Origin: Thermodesulfobacteriota bacterium | GTDB lineage: Bacteria; Desulfobacterota; Anaeroferrophillalia; Anaeroferrophillales; Tharpellaceae | Length of the DNA stretch: 40,991 bases | Assembly: GCA_024762675.1 (NCBI GenBank) | Contig: JANTGZ010000010.1 | Span: forward strand, 1-40,991 | Direction: 5' to 3' | Shown here: positions 8,677 to 16,947 of the stretch, in pieces | Numbering within the stretch: the first letter of the stretch is position 1 | Layout of the letters: each line of letters opens with the position of its first letter | Notes under the pieces: model-generated | The model's input: the letters and a program-made list of their open reading frames with translations, nothing else | Databases searched by the model: none | Told to the model about the DNA's origin: nothing | Position numbers and translations under genes: made by a program

Positions 8677-9123
8677 CTAATTATAGGATAAGCGAGTTTC
8701 TTCATCAGCCAATGTGGGTTGAATAATTTTTTTCCAATCGAAATCATCCCACGTCCCCAACTGATCGTGCATATTGAGATATTTCTGAGGTATAGGATGA
8801 GTACCATAAACGACTTCAAGACCATATTGTGCCTCAATAAAGTCGCTAAAATAGGTGATATGAGGACATGGAGGATAACCCACAACTAATCCCGTAGCTA
8901 AATGTATTATTTCGGCTCCGTTGCCCTTCATCTCCTCCACAGCATATTCAACATTACCACCCGGACACCCGTCACAAGAGGTATACCCGACAACTTCCAC
9001 TTCCATATTCTTATATCGGTTAAAGGCACCTTCTCGATTACGCAATGACCTAAAACACTTTCCGCCTGCACACCTGCGATAACGATCACAGATAATTATA
9101 CCAATATCTATTTTTTCTTTCAT
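8677..9123 (-). CDS. CGGC domain-containing protein
   Basis: A 148-residue protein resembling the CGGC domain family (PF08821), a cysteine-rich family thought to bind metal and of unknown function. The motif TSCDGCPGGN is at 48-57. Further conserved-looking cysteines are Cys12, Cys18 and Cys23 near the N-terminus, and Cys86 with His88 in GYPPCPHITY. There is no signal peptide. A GGAG sequence stands about 6 bases before the ATG at 9123. The gene is 46 bases downstream of asd on the same strand with no terminator visible between, so readthrough from asd is possible, but nothing links the functions. Family membership is by eye from the cysteine pattern. Confidence 0.75.
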   Translation of the reverse strand: MKEKIDIGIIICDRYRRCAGGKCFRSLRNREGAFNRYKNMEVEVVGYTSCDGCPGGNVEYAVEEMKGNGAEIIHLATGLVVGYPPCPHITYFSDFIEAQYGLEVVYGTHPIPQKYLNMHDQLGTWDDFDWKKIIQPTLADEETRLSYN

Positions 9124-9169
9124 GTCATCTCCAGATTAAAGGGAAATTGGTCGTTTGTTTAAAAGTGAT

Positions 9170-10195
9170 TTAGAGATATTCGTCGATCAATTTTTCAGCA
9201 ATCTGAACGGCGTTAAGGGCGGCACCTTTACGAATATTGTCGGCGACGACCCAGAGGTTGATACCGTTAGCGATCGATTCGTCCTCGCGAATCCGGCCGA
9301 CCAGAGTGGCATCATGGCCGGCGGCATCGATGGCCAAGGGATAGCGGTTTTGTGAGAGATCATCGACAAGTTCGACGCCAGGGGCTCTCCCCATCAGCTC
9401 ACGAACTTCCTCAACCGAAATTTTCTCATCGGTCTCAATATTGATCGATTCGGAATGGCTGTAAAAAACCGGCACGCGAACCGTAGTGGCGGTCACGCCG
9501 ATGCTATCATCGCCAAAGATCTTTTTGGTCTCGCGAACCATCTTCATCTCCTCCTTGGAGTAACCGTTCTCAAGAAAGATATCGATATGGGGCAGACAGT
9601 TGAAGGCGATCTGGTGAGGATAGACTTTGACCGGTAGTTCCGGCGCTTGGTTAAAAAGAGCTAATACCTGTTTTTCCAGCTCTTCAATCGCCTTTTTGCC
9701 GCTACCGGAGACCGCCTGATAGGTAGAAACGACGATCCGACGAATTCCGACGGCATCGTAAATCGGTTTTAAAGCAACCACCATCTGAATAGTCGAACAG
9801 TTAGGATTGGCAATAATCCCGCGGGCGCGAAAATCGGCGATCGCACCGGGATTGACCTCAGGTACAACCAAAGGTACATCGGCATCCATGCGAAAGGCAT
9901 TGGTATTATCGATCACCACCGCCCCGCTGGCCGCTGCCGCCGGAGCAAAAGCTTCACTGATTGAACCACCGGCTGAAAAGAGAGCGATATCGACGCCAAA
10001 AAAAGAGTCCTCTGTAAGTTCCTCGACGACATATTCGGCCCCCTTGAACTCATAAGCCTTACCAACCGAATTAGCCGAAGCCAACAATTTTAGTTGAGCC
10101 ACAGGAAAATCCCGGGCTTCAAGGGTTGCTATCATCTCATTGCCAACCGCACCGGTAGCACCTACCACGGCAACATTATATCCAGCCTTGTTCAT
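9170..10195 (-). CDS. asd: Aspartate-semialdehyde dehydrogenase
   Basis: NADPH-dependent reduction of aspartyl phosphate to aspartate semialdehyde, feeding lysine/diaminopimelate, threonine, methionine and isoleucine synthesis. The 341-residue protein has the nucleotide loop VGATGAVGNEM (11-21), the active-site cysteine in NPNCSTIQ (Cys133), the STYQAVSGSGK block (157-167), and the substrate Arg240 and catalytic His247 in RVPVFYSHSE. The longest open frame starts 37 codons earlier, but the ATG at 10195 has GGAG at a good distance and begins the conserved domain, so I chose it. It is the last amino-acid gene of the ilv-leu block, 61 bases after leuD. Confidence 0.96.
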   Translation of the reverse strand: MNKAGYNVAVVGATGAVGNEMIATLEARDFPVAQLKLLASANSVGKAYEFKGAEYVVEELTEDSFFGVDIALFSAGGSISEAFAPAAAASGAVVIDNTNAFRMDADVPLVVPEVNPGAIADFRARGIIANPNCSTIQMVVALKPIYDAVGIRRIVVSTYQAVSGSGKKAIEELEKQVLALFNQAPELPVKVYPHQIAFNCLPHIDIFLENGYSKEEMKMVRETKKIFGDDSIGVTATTVRVPVFYSHSESINIETDEKISVEEVRELMGRAPGVELVDDLSQNRYPLAIDAAGHDATLVGRIREDESIANGINLWVVADNIRKGAALNAVQIAEKLIDEYL

Positions 10196-10256
10196 TTTTT
10201 TCTCCGTAAAAAACTGTATTTTTGTTTTAATAATTTGTAAAATCGTAGATTGGCTT

Positions 10257-10754
10257 TTACGACGCCAAGCGTTTTCGCCAATGTTCCATAAGACCGCCAT
10301 CATCAATCAGTTTCTGCATGAAGTCTGGAATCGGCTGGGCTTTAAACTGCTGACCACTGGTCAGATCGTCTATAGTGCCGGTAGTGGAATTGATGGCGAC
10401 CTCATGACCCGCTTCGATAGCAGCGGCAGCTTCGGCTGATTCAAGAATCAAGAGCCCGGTATTAAAGGCGTTGCGATAGAATATCCGGGCGAAAGTCGGA
10501 GCAATAACACAGGCCACACCGGCGGCTTTAATAGCTATCGGGGCATGTTCCCGGGAAGAACCACAACCGAAATTTTTTCCGGCAACCATGATATCGCCCG
10601 CTTTGACCTTGCCGGCAAAGCCGGTATCGGCATCCTCCATACAGTGTTTGGCCAGTTCCGAGGGATCCGAAGTGTTAAGATAGCGGGCCGGAATAATGGC
10701 GTCGGTATCAATATCATCACCAAATTTCCAAACTTTTCCTTGTATTGTATTCAT
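10257..10754 (-). CDS. leuD: 3-isopropylmalate dehydratase small subunit
   Basis: Small, swivelling subunit of isopropylmalate isomerase in leucine synthesis, partner of LeuC encoded directly upstream. At 165 residues it is the usual length of the short LeuD type that pairs with roughly 420-residue LeuC. Visible motifs are KFGDDIDTDAIIPARYL near the N-terminus and the substrate-recognition segment NFGCGSSREHAP. The ATG at 10754 is preferred to one 21 bases upstream because AAGGA lies 7 bases before it. The leuC-leuD gap is 55 bases and they are clearly one transcription unit. leuB, often next in line, is not between leuD and asd. Confidence 0.95.
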   Translation of the reverse strand: MNTIQGKVWKFGDDIDTDAIIPARYLNTSDPSELAKHCMEDADTGFAGKVKAGDIMVAGKNFGCGSSREHAPIAIKAAGVACVIAPTFARIFYRNAFNTGLLILESAEAAAAIEAGHEVAINSTTGTIDDLTSGQQFKAQPIPDFMQKLIDDGGLMEHWRKRLAS

Positions 10755-10809
10755 CAGGTTTTCCTTATTTTTCAATTCTACTTTAACCCTGTCTACTAAG
10801 ATCCGAAAA

Positions 10810-12078
10810 CTAAACCACCTCTTCCGGGGTGGCTATACGGCCCAAGATGGCACTGGCGGCAGCAACTGCCGGGTTGCTCAGATAGACCTCGCTTTCGGGA
10901 TGACCCATGCGGCCGACGAAGTTGCGGTTAGTGGTCGCCACAGCTCGTTCACCGGCAGCAAGAATCCCCATATGGCCGCCGAGACAGGGGCCACAGGTTG
11001 GCGGTGAAATCAGGGCTTCGGCGTCAATAAATATCTCGGTTAAACCTTCTTTGATCATCTGGCGATAGACATCCTGGGTTCCGGGAATAATCAAAAGACG
11101 CATATAGGGAGCCGCTTTCCGGCCTTTGAGCAGTGAGGCCGCCAGACGAAAATCTTCAATCCGACCATTGGTACAGGAGCCGATCACCACCTGATCGATT
11201 TCGATCTTATCGGCCGCAGCCTGATCGACAGAACGGCTTTTGTCGGGCAGTGGCGGATAAGCCACCTGGGGCCTGATCGCCGAGGCATCGATCTCAATGG
11301 TTTTACAGTAGACAGCATCAGGATCACTGGCAAAGAGTGTATAGTCACGCTGAGCCCGGGAACGAACATAGTCAAGAGTGATTTCATCGGGAGCGATAAT
11401 CCCATTTTTGGCTCCCGCTTCAATCGCCATATTGGCCATTGACATACGGCCGTACATCGGCAGCGTATCAATAGTTTCACCCATCATCTCGAGAGCCTGA
11501 TAGAGGGCTCCGTCGACCTTCAGGATACCGATAGTATGTAGAATTAAGTCCTTGCCCTCAACCCAAGGTGCCGGTTTACCGTGGTAAACCACTTTGATAG
11601 TCTCGGGAACTTTGAACCAGACCTTACCGGTTGCCATAGCGGCAGCAAGGTCGGTACTGCCAACACCGGTAGCAAAAGCGCCTAATGCACCATAGGTACA
11701 GGTATGAGAGTCGGCACCGACAATCAAATCACCGGGCAAAACCAAACCCTGCTCCGGCAAAAGGACATGTTCAATTCCAACTCGACCGATCTCAAAATAG
11801 TTTTTAAGCCCCTGTTGCTTGGCAAAATCACGCAATATTTTAGACTGTTCGGCCGATTTAATATCCTTGTTGGGGGTAAAATGGTCGGGAATCAGAAGTA
11901 CCCGTTCGTCATCAAAAACCTTTTCCACGCCGAGTTTTTCAAACTCGGCGATCGCAATCGGGGCCGTAACATCATTGGCCAAGGCGATATCGACCTTGGC
12001 TTCGATCAGTTGACCGGGCTCTACCTCATCAAGACCGGCATGAAAAGCGAGGATTTTTTCGGTTATTGTCTGGGCCAT
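10810..12078 (-). CDS. leuC: 3-isopropylmalate dehydratase large subunit
   Basis: Aconitase-family large subunit of isopropylmalate isomerase, 422 residues, the compact HACN/LeuC2-like form. The three [4Fe-4S] cluster cysteines are Cys302 ([11 protein letters not shown]) and Cys362 and Cys365 ([10 protein letters not shown]). [11 protein letters not shown] (121-131) is the usual substrate-binding block. GGGAGAA lies just before the ATG at 12078. The upstream leader carries an inverted heptad-repeat array that could form a hairpin between leuA and leuC, so leuCD expression may be modulated separately from leuA (inference). A homoaconitase is possible in this subfamily, but the leuA/leuD neighbours favour LeuC. 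Confidence 0.94.
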   Translation of the reverse strand: MAQTITEKILAFHAGLDEVEPGQLIEAKVDIALANDVTAPIAIAEFEKLGVEKVFDDERVLLIPDHFTPNKDIKSAEQSKILRDFAKQQGLKNYFEIGRVGIEHVLLPEQGLVLPGDLIVGADSHTCTYGALGAFATGVGSTDLAAAMATGKVWFKVPETIKVVYHGKPAPWVEGKDLILHTIGILKVDGALYQALEMMGETIDTLPMYGRMSMANMAIEAGAKNGIIAPDEITLDYVRSRAQRDYTLFASDPDAVYCKTIEIDASAIRPQVAYPPLPDKSRSVDQAAADKIEIDQVVIGSCTNGRIEDFRLAASLLKGRKAAPYMRLLIIPGTQDVYRQMIKEGLTEIFIDAEALISPPTCGPCLGGHMGILAAGERAVATTNRNFVGRMGHPESEVYLSNPAVAAASAILGRIATPEEVV

Positions 12079-12097
12079 AAAGTTCTCCCTCTTTATT

Positions 12098-12167
12098 CAG
12101 TGGTCAGTCGTCAGTAGACAGTTTTCAGTGTTTTTTACTGACGACTGATGACTGACCACTGACGACT
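12098..12167 (-). repeat. Inverted heptad repeat arrays between leuA and leuC
   Basis: On the plus strand five CAGTNNN heptads (12098-12132) are followed by a T run and four ACTGANN heptads (12137-12167). The arms are reverse complements: the first 18 bases of the left arm match the right arm with one mismatch. A long hairpin is possible on either strand. On the sense strand of leuC the array ends ACTGACCACTGAATAAA about 19 bases before the start. Confidence 0.85.
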
Positions 12168-12170
12168 ATT

Positions 12171-13703
12171 CTAAACCGTCACTTGGGGACGGTTGCGTTT
12201 TTTGTATTCAAGTTTATTGAGAGCATTCATATAGGCTCTGGCACTGGCAACAACGACACAGGTATGGGCACCCTGTCCCATAACCGTCAACCCCTTTTCG
12301 CGGATTCTCACGGTGACTTCACCGAGTGCGTCCGCACCCCCTGTAATTGATTTAACCTCATAAGTCAAGAGACGGCTCCGGGTGTCGGTCAACTGCTTGA
12401 TAGTCTTAAAAACCGCATCGACAGCACCGTCACCAAACTCAGCCCCATGCCGGTTTTCACCCTCAACCTCTATCTCTAAAGTGGCACTCGGCATCGCTAC
12501 CGTGCCACTGTTGAAGCTGACAAAATTGAGCGTGAAATAGTGAGGTATGCGAATGATTTCATCAGCTATCAAAGCGTCAATATCCTCATCAAAAACCTCC
12601 TTTTTCTTGTCTGCCAGTTTTTTGAAAGCAACAAAAGCGGTCTCAACTTGCGCAGGCTCAAGTTCGTAACCGAGATCGTTGATCTTCTCCTGAAAAGCGT
12701 GGCGGCCGGAGTGTTTGCCCATAACCAGACTGTTTTGCGGCAGACCGATCGATTCCGGCGTCATAATCTCATAGGTCGCTTTATTCTTCAGGACTCCATC
12801 CTGATGGATACCGGCTTCATGGGCAAAAGCGTTAGCCCCGACGATCGCCTTGTTGGGTTGAACCCGAATACCGGTCACCTGACTGACCAGGCGACTGGTG
12901 GGATAGATCTGAGTGGTAACTATTCCGGTCTCGTAGTCCAAGTTGTCGGGCCGGGTACGTAAAGCCATAACCAATTCTTCAAGCGAGGAGTTGCCGGCCC
13001 TCTCCCCGATACCGTTGACCGTACATTCAACCTGCCGGGCGCCGGCCTGGATGGCAGCAATCGAGTTAGCGGTCGCCAGACCGAGATCGTTATGGCAATG
13101 GACCGAGATGACGATACCTTCACCACCGTCAGGCAAGCGCTCTCTGATCGATGAAATCATTGAGAAATATTCACGAGGCACGGTATAGCCAACCGTATCC
13201 GGGATATTGATGGTTTTCGCCCCAGCCTCGATTACGGCGGTAAAGATTTTAACGAGAAAATCGATGTCACTGCGAGTCGCATCTTCGGCTGAAAATTCAA
13301 TGTTTGAGGTCAGGGTGCGAGCGTAGCGAACAGCCGCCACCGCCTGCTCGAGAACCGCTGCGGGCTCCATCTGCAATTTATGCTTCATATGAATCGGCGA
13401 AGTTGCGATAAAAGTATGAATACGAGGATCGGCACCACCTTTCAAAGCCTGCCAGGCCCGATCGATATCTGTTCGACTGGCCCGTGCAAGTCCCGCCACC
13501 TGGCAACCCCGGATCTCGTCACTAACCAACTTGACCCCGGCAAAATCCCCCTCTGAAGCGATCGGAAAGCCGGCTTCGATAACATCAACCCCGAGTTTTT
13601 CAAGCTGTCGGGCCAGCAACAGTTTCTCCTCCACGTTCATACTGGCGCCGGGAGACTGTTCACCATCTCTTAAAGTCGTGTCAAAAATTGTTATCCTGTC
13701 CAT
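12171..13703 (-). CDS. leuA: 2-isopropylmalate synthase
   Basis: First committed step of leucine synthesis: condensation of acetyl-CoA with 2-oxoisovalerate. The 510-residue protein has the DRE-TIM motif FDTTLRDGEQSPG near residue 7, the metal-binding HCHND (His202, His204), NGIGERAGN, and a C-terminal LeuA regulatory domain (about 385-500) that in the family senses leucine. The ATG at 13703 is chosen over one at 13715 because the latter overlaps the GGAGG that serves it. Citramalate synthase is the main alternative, but the length, sequence and leuCD downstream favour LeuA. A heptad repeat array ends 22 bases upstream. Confidence 0.94.
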   Translation of the reverse strand: MDRITIFDTTLRDGEQSPGASMNVEEKLLLARQLEKLGVDVIEAGFPIASEGDFAGVKLVSDEIRGCQVAGLARASRTDIDRAWQALKGGADPRIHTFIATSPIHMKHKLQMEPAAVLEQAVAAVRYARTLTSNIEFSAEDATRSDIDFLVKIFTAVIEAGAKTINIPDTVGYTVPREYFSMISSIRERLPDGGEGIVISVHCHNDLGLATANSIAAIQAGARQVECTVNGIGERAGNSSLEELVMALRTRPDNLDYETGIVTTQIYPTSRLVSQVTGIRVQPNKAIVGANAFAHEAGIHQDGVLKNKATYEIMTPESIGLPQNSLVMGKHSGRHAFQEKINDLGYELEPAQVETAFVAFKKLADKKKEVFDEDIDALIADEIIRIPHYFTLNFVSFNSGTVAMPSATLEIEVEGENRHGAEFGDGAVDAVFKTIKQLTDTRSRLLTYEVKSITGGADALGEVTVRIREKGLTVMGQGAHTCVVVASARAYMNALNKLEYKKRNRPQVTV

Positions 13704-13718
13704 AATTTCCTCCATATA

Positions 13719-13760
13719 TTTTACAGTTCAAAGTGCAAAGTGCAAAGTGCAAAGTTCAAC
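13719..13760 (-). repeat. Heptanucleotide repeat array before leuA
   Basis: On the plus strand the units are GTTCAAA, three GTGCAAA and GTTCAAC (13726-13760). Read on the leuA strand these are TTTGAAC/TTTGCAC units ending in CTTTGAACTGTAAAA (13719-13733), identical over 15 bases to the end of the array before hflX. Confidence 0.88.
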
Positions 13761-13794
13761 ATCCTTGCTTATAGAAAATGATATATCATAAACT

Positions 13795-13833
13795 AAAAAT
13801 CCCCCTGAATTCTTTAAGCGAACTCAGGGGGAT
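13795..13833 (-). terminator. Rho-independent terminator after pssA
   Basis: Read on the minus strand, ATCCCCCTGAGTTC (from 13833) pairs with GAATTCAGGGGGAT with one mismatch around a 7-base loop, followed by TTTTTAG. It lies between pssA and leuA, so leuA probably has its own promoter rather than relying only on ilvB. Confidence 0.8.
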
Positions 13834-13875
13834 TGGCATCTATTATCAATAAGGTTAGTTTGCAGATCGCTTCAG

Positions 13876-14619
13876 CTAATGCACAATCTTCTCCTCATCG
13901 AACCCCTGAGTCCGCTTTTTTAGTAGTCCGGTTAGTAGTAGCAAGGATTTAACCGGTCCGGAAAAGGTATAGATCACGGCGAGAATAAAGAGAGATATCT
14001 GAGGCTCGGCAGCAATCACAATAAAGACCACGGCCATCATGACCAAAGCTACGAATGGAGCGCGGCCCTGAAAAATGGACTCTTTAAAAGCCGGATACTT
14101 GACGTTACTGACCATTAAGAAAGCCAACCCATAGCAGAGTAAGAGAAGTACAATATTACGCTCAATACCGGTCGCACCAAGATGATCGGCGATCAGGACC
14201 GTGGTTGCTGCCATACTGGCCGCTGCCGGGATCGGCAGGCCGGTAAAACTGCCCTTTGGAGCCGAATCGGCCTGAACATTGTAACGGGCCAAACGCAAGG
14301 CCCCGCAGGCAACAAAGAGAAATGCGGCAAGCCAGCCTAAGCGACCAAAAGATGAGAGACTCCACTGAAAAATCAACAAAGCCGGAGCCACTCCAAAAGA
14401 GACAAGATCAGCCAAGGAATCAAATTCCATGCCGAAACGGCTGGTGGCATTCATCATACGAGCCACCTTGCCATCAAGGATATCGAAGACATTGGCCACA
14501 ATAATAGCCGTGGCAGCGGTACCATAATCGCCTTTGATTGCCGAAATCATGGCGAAAAAACCACAAAAAAGATTGCCCATGGTGAAAAGGTTGGGCAGGA
14601 GGTAGATTCCTCGTATCAC
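13876..14619 (-). CDS. pssA: CDP-diacylglycerol--serine O-phosphatidyltransferase
   Basis: Integral membrane CDP-alcohol phosphatidyltransferase that makes phosphatidylserine, the precursor decarboxylated by Psd. The family motif DG-x2-AR-x8-G-x3-D-x3-D is visible in the stretch starting DGKVARMM and ending EFDSLAD. About six hydrophobic segments follow. I place the start at the GTG at 14619 (247 residues), which has GGAG 5 bases upstream and gives the typical opening IRGIYLLPNLFT. A longer version from an ATG at 14676 would add 19 atypical residues. It follows psd by about 60 bases and ends at a strong terminator. Confidence 0.93.
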   Translation of the reverse strand: MIRGIYLLPNLFTMGNLFCGFFAMISAIKGDYGTAATAIIVANVFDILDGKVARMMNATSRFGMEFDSLADLVSFGVAPALLIFQWSLSSFGRLGWLAAFLFVACGALRLARYNVQADSAPKGSFTGLPIPAAASMAATTVLIADHLGATGIERNIVLLLLCYGLAFLMVSNVKYPAFKESIFQGRAPFVALVMMAVVFIVIAAEPQISLFILAVIYTFSGPVKSLLLLTGLLKKRTQGFDEEKIVH

Positions 14620-14678
14620 GTTAACTCCACACTTATTTTCGTATTTTTCAAAAACGCACAGATAACCCATTAACACAA

Positions 14679-15347
14679 TTAACCGACATTTGGCAAGTAA
14701 CCAATAATTGTCTCTCCACCCTTGACGTGCTGACCGACCGAAACATCAATCTCGGTTTGCGGCGGCAGATAGAGATCTACCCGCGAACCGAAACGAATCA
14801 GGCCAAAGCGCTCGCCTTTTTCCAACATATCATCTGGGCCGACAAAACAGACAATGCGGCGGGCAATGAGACCAGCAATCTGAACAAAGGCTAGACGCCG
14901 CCCCTGCTCATCCTCAATCACCACCAAATTACGCTCATTTTCGTCCGAAGCCTTATCAAGATCAGCCGAAAAGAACTTTCCAGGTTTATAGTGAATTTCA
15001 AGAACTCGGCCAGCCGCCGGAGAGCGATTGACATGAACATTAAAGATCGACATAAAGATACTGATTTTGGTACTTTCAGACATACCGGACAATTCTGGAC
15101 CATCGACCTGGGTTACCGAGAGTATACGACCATCGGCCGGCGAGACCACCGTCCCTTCACGAAAAGGTGGATAGCGGTCCGGATTACGAAAAAAGGAGCC
15201 GGTAAAAATTGCCAAAAGCAAAGCCAGTTTCCAGAGCCAGCCCCAACCCAGAAGAAAAAATATAATAGTGGCCAGACCGAGCCCCAAGACCCAACGATGA
15301 CCCTCAGGGTGAACTTTGTTCAGTAAAGGCAAATTACTCAGTTTCAC
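14679..15347 (-). CDS. psd: Phosphatidylserine decarboxylase (short form)
   Basis: Pyruvoyl-dependent decarboxylase producing phosphatidylethanolamine. The protein (222 residues) is of the short, archaeal-like Psd type. Two hydrophobic segments near the N-terminus anchor it. The conserved NPDR, SPADG and NVHVNRSPAAG blocks follow. The self-cleavage site is the Gly-Ser in RFGSRVDLYLP near the C-terminus, where the serine becomes the pyruvoyl group. The GTG at 15347 is chosen because GAGGAG lies about 7 bases upstream, rather than a TTG five codons earlier. It is wedged between ilvC (17 bases upstream) and pssA, so membrane lipid synthesis is transcribed with branched-chain amino acid synthesis, an arrangement common in Geobacter-like genomes. 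Confidence 0.93.
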   Translation of the reverse strand: MKLSNLPLLNKVHPEGHRWVLGLGLATIIFFLLGWGWLWKLALLLAIFTGSFFRNPDRYPPFREGTVVSPADGRILSVTQVDGPELSGMSESTKISIFMSIFNVHVNRSPAAGRVLEIHYKPGKFFSADLDKASDENERNLVVIEDEQGRRLAFVQIAGLIARRIVCFVGPDDMLEKGERFGLIRFGSRVDLYLPPQTEIDVSVGQHVKGGETIIGYLPNVG

Positions 15348-15364
15348 AATGTGACTCCTCAATG

Positions 15365-16381
15365 TTAATTTCTTTTCTTATCGACCAGTTTATCTTTGCT
15401 GATCCAGCTCATCATGGAGCGCAACTCCTCACCGACCTGCTCGATTTCATGTTCTTCGCCGTTCCTGGTCAGGGCATTAAAAACCGGTCGGTTGGCCTGG
15501 TTTTCAAGAATCCACTCACGGGCAAAAGAGCCGTCCTGAATCTCCTCCAGGATCTCGGCCATCGCTTCCCGGCTCTCCTCGTTAATTACCCGAGGACCAC
15601 GGGTCAGGTCTCCAAACTGGGCCGTATTGCTGATCGAATAACGCATATTGCTGATACCGCCCTCGTAAATCAGGTCAACAATCAATTTAAGTTCGTGGAG
15701 ACATTCAAAATAGGCCATCTCCGGAGCATAACCGGCATCTACCAAGGTTTCAAATCCGGCCCGGATCAATTCGGTCACCCCACCACAGAGCACAGCCTGT
15801 TCGCCAAAAAGATCAGTTTCGGTCTCTTCCCGGAAACTGGTCTCAATAATCCCGGCCCGACCTCCGCCAATACCGCATGCATATGCCAAAGCCAGATCCC
15901 GGGTGTTACCGGAGGGGTCCTGATGCAGGGCGATCAGGGTAGGGACCCCCATTCCTTTGGTATATTCATGACGGACCAGATGGCCGGGTCCTTTCGGAGC
16001 GGCCATAAAAACATTGACACCGACAGGAGGAACAATCTGTCCATAATGAATATTGAAACCATGGGCAAAAGCTAAATAGTCACCATCATCAAGATTGGGG
16101 GCAATCGCTTCCCGATAGAGAGCGGCCTGAAGTTCATCGGGAACCAAAATCATAATAACCTGGGCTTGCCGTACCGCTTCAGCCGTCTCCAAAAGCGGCA
16201 AACCACCGGTTTCAGCCTTCTGCCACGAGGGGCCGCCGGGCCGCAAACCGACCACGACATCAAAACCGCTCTCTTTCAGATTATGAGCATGTGCATGTCC
16301 CTGACTGCCATAACCGATGACAGCAATCTTTTTGTCCTGCAAAACCGACAGGTCAGCATCTTTTTCGTAATAGAGCTGCAT
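15365..16381 (-). CDS. ilvC: Ketol-acid reductoisomerase (NADP+)
   Basis: Second common step of valine/isoleucine synthesis: Mg-dependent alkyl migration and NADPH reduction of acetohydroxy acids. At 338 residues it is a class I (short) enzyme. The Rossmann loop [13 protein letters not shown] is at 23-35. The metal-binding acidic segment [12 protein letters not shown] (about 190-200) and [17 protein letters not shown] (about 225-242) are intact. The ATG at 16381 has GAGG upstream. It follows ilvN by 71 bases in the same unit. ilvD, the next enzyme, is not in this window. Confidence 0.97.
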   Translation of the reverse strand: MQLYYEKDADLSVLQDKKIAVIGYGSQGHAHAHNLKESGFDVVVGLRPGGPSWQKAETGGLPLLETAEAVRQAQVIMILVPDELQAALYREAIAPNLDDGDYLAFAHGFNIHYGQIVPPVGVNVFMAAPKGPGHLVRHEYTKGMGVPTLIALHQDPSGNTRDLALAYACGIGGGRAGIIETSFREETETDLFGEQAVLCGGVTELIRAGFETLVDAGYAPEMAYFECLHELKLIVDLIYEGGISNMRYSISNTAQFGDLTRGPRVINEESREAMAEILEEIQDGSFAREWILENQANRPVFNALTRNGEEHEIEQVGEELRSMMSWISKDKLVDKKRN

Positions 16382-16452
16382 ATTCTTTTACCTCATTCCC
16401 TAAAAATTAGATGTTACAAAACTTGATGGTATCGTAAAAAAATATCTACTTA

Positions 16453-16938
16453 TCATTTACAACTGTCCCGGGCCAGGGCAACCATACCGGTACGCGACAT
16501 CTCTTTAATTCCGAAAGGCCCTAGAACCTCTAATGCGGCCTCCACTTTGGCCCGCTCACCCGTCATCTCAATAATCAGAGAACGAGGGCCCAACTCCAAA
16601 ACCCGGCCCTGATAAACCTCTACCAAACGTAGCAATTCAAGTCTTTTTGCACCGCTGTTTACGGCAAATTTCAAAAGTACCAACTCGCGGGCCATCTGTT
16701 CAGATTCGGTCAGCTCAACCACCTTTATTACATTAATTAACTTATTGAGCTGTTTAGTAATCTGTTCGATGATATGATCAGCACCCTGGGTTACAATTGT
16801 CATACTTGAGATAGTTGAATCATCGGTTTCCGCCACGGTCAGGCTTTCGATATTAAAACCGCGCCCGCTAAAGAGCGAAGCGATGCGGGAGAGGACACCA
16901 AACTCATTCTCAACCAGAACATTGATAATATGCTTCAT
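16453..16938 (-). CDS. ilvN: Acetolactate synthase small (regulatory) subunit
   Basis: Regulatory partner of IlvB, 161 residues. An N-terminal ACT domain (about 4-75) opens with NVLVENEFGVLSRIASLFSGRGFNI-type sequence and carries the valine feedback site in this family. A C-terminal ALS_ss_C domain follows. TAAGGAGGAGG lies just before the ATG, a strong ribosome binding site. It starts only 9 bases after the ilvB stop, which ensures coupled production of both subunits. Confidence 0.96.
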   Translation of the reverse strand: MKHIINVLVENEFGVLSRIASLFSGRGFNIESLTVAETDDSTISSMTIVTQGADHIIEQITKQLNKLINVIKVVELTESEQMARELVLLKFAVNSGAKRLELLRLVEVYQGRVLELGPRSLIIEMTGERAKVEAALEVLGPFGIKEMSRTGMVALARDSCK

Positions 16939-16947
16939 ACCTCCTCC

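Noticed and set aside
12171..13703. Citramalate synthase instead of LeuA
   Set aside because: Sequence style, regulatory domain and the adjacent leuCD fit 2-isopropylmalate synthase better.
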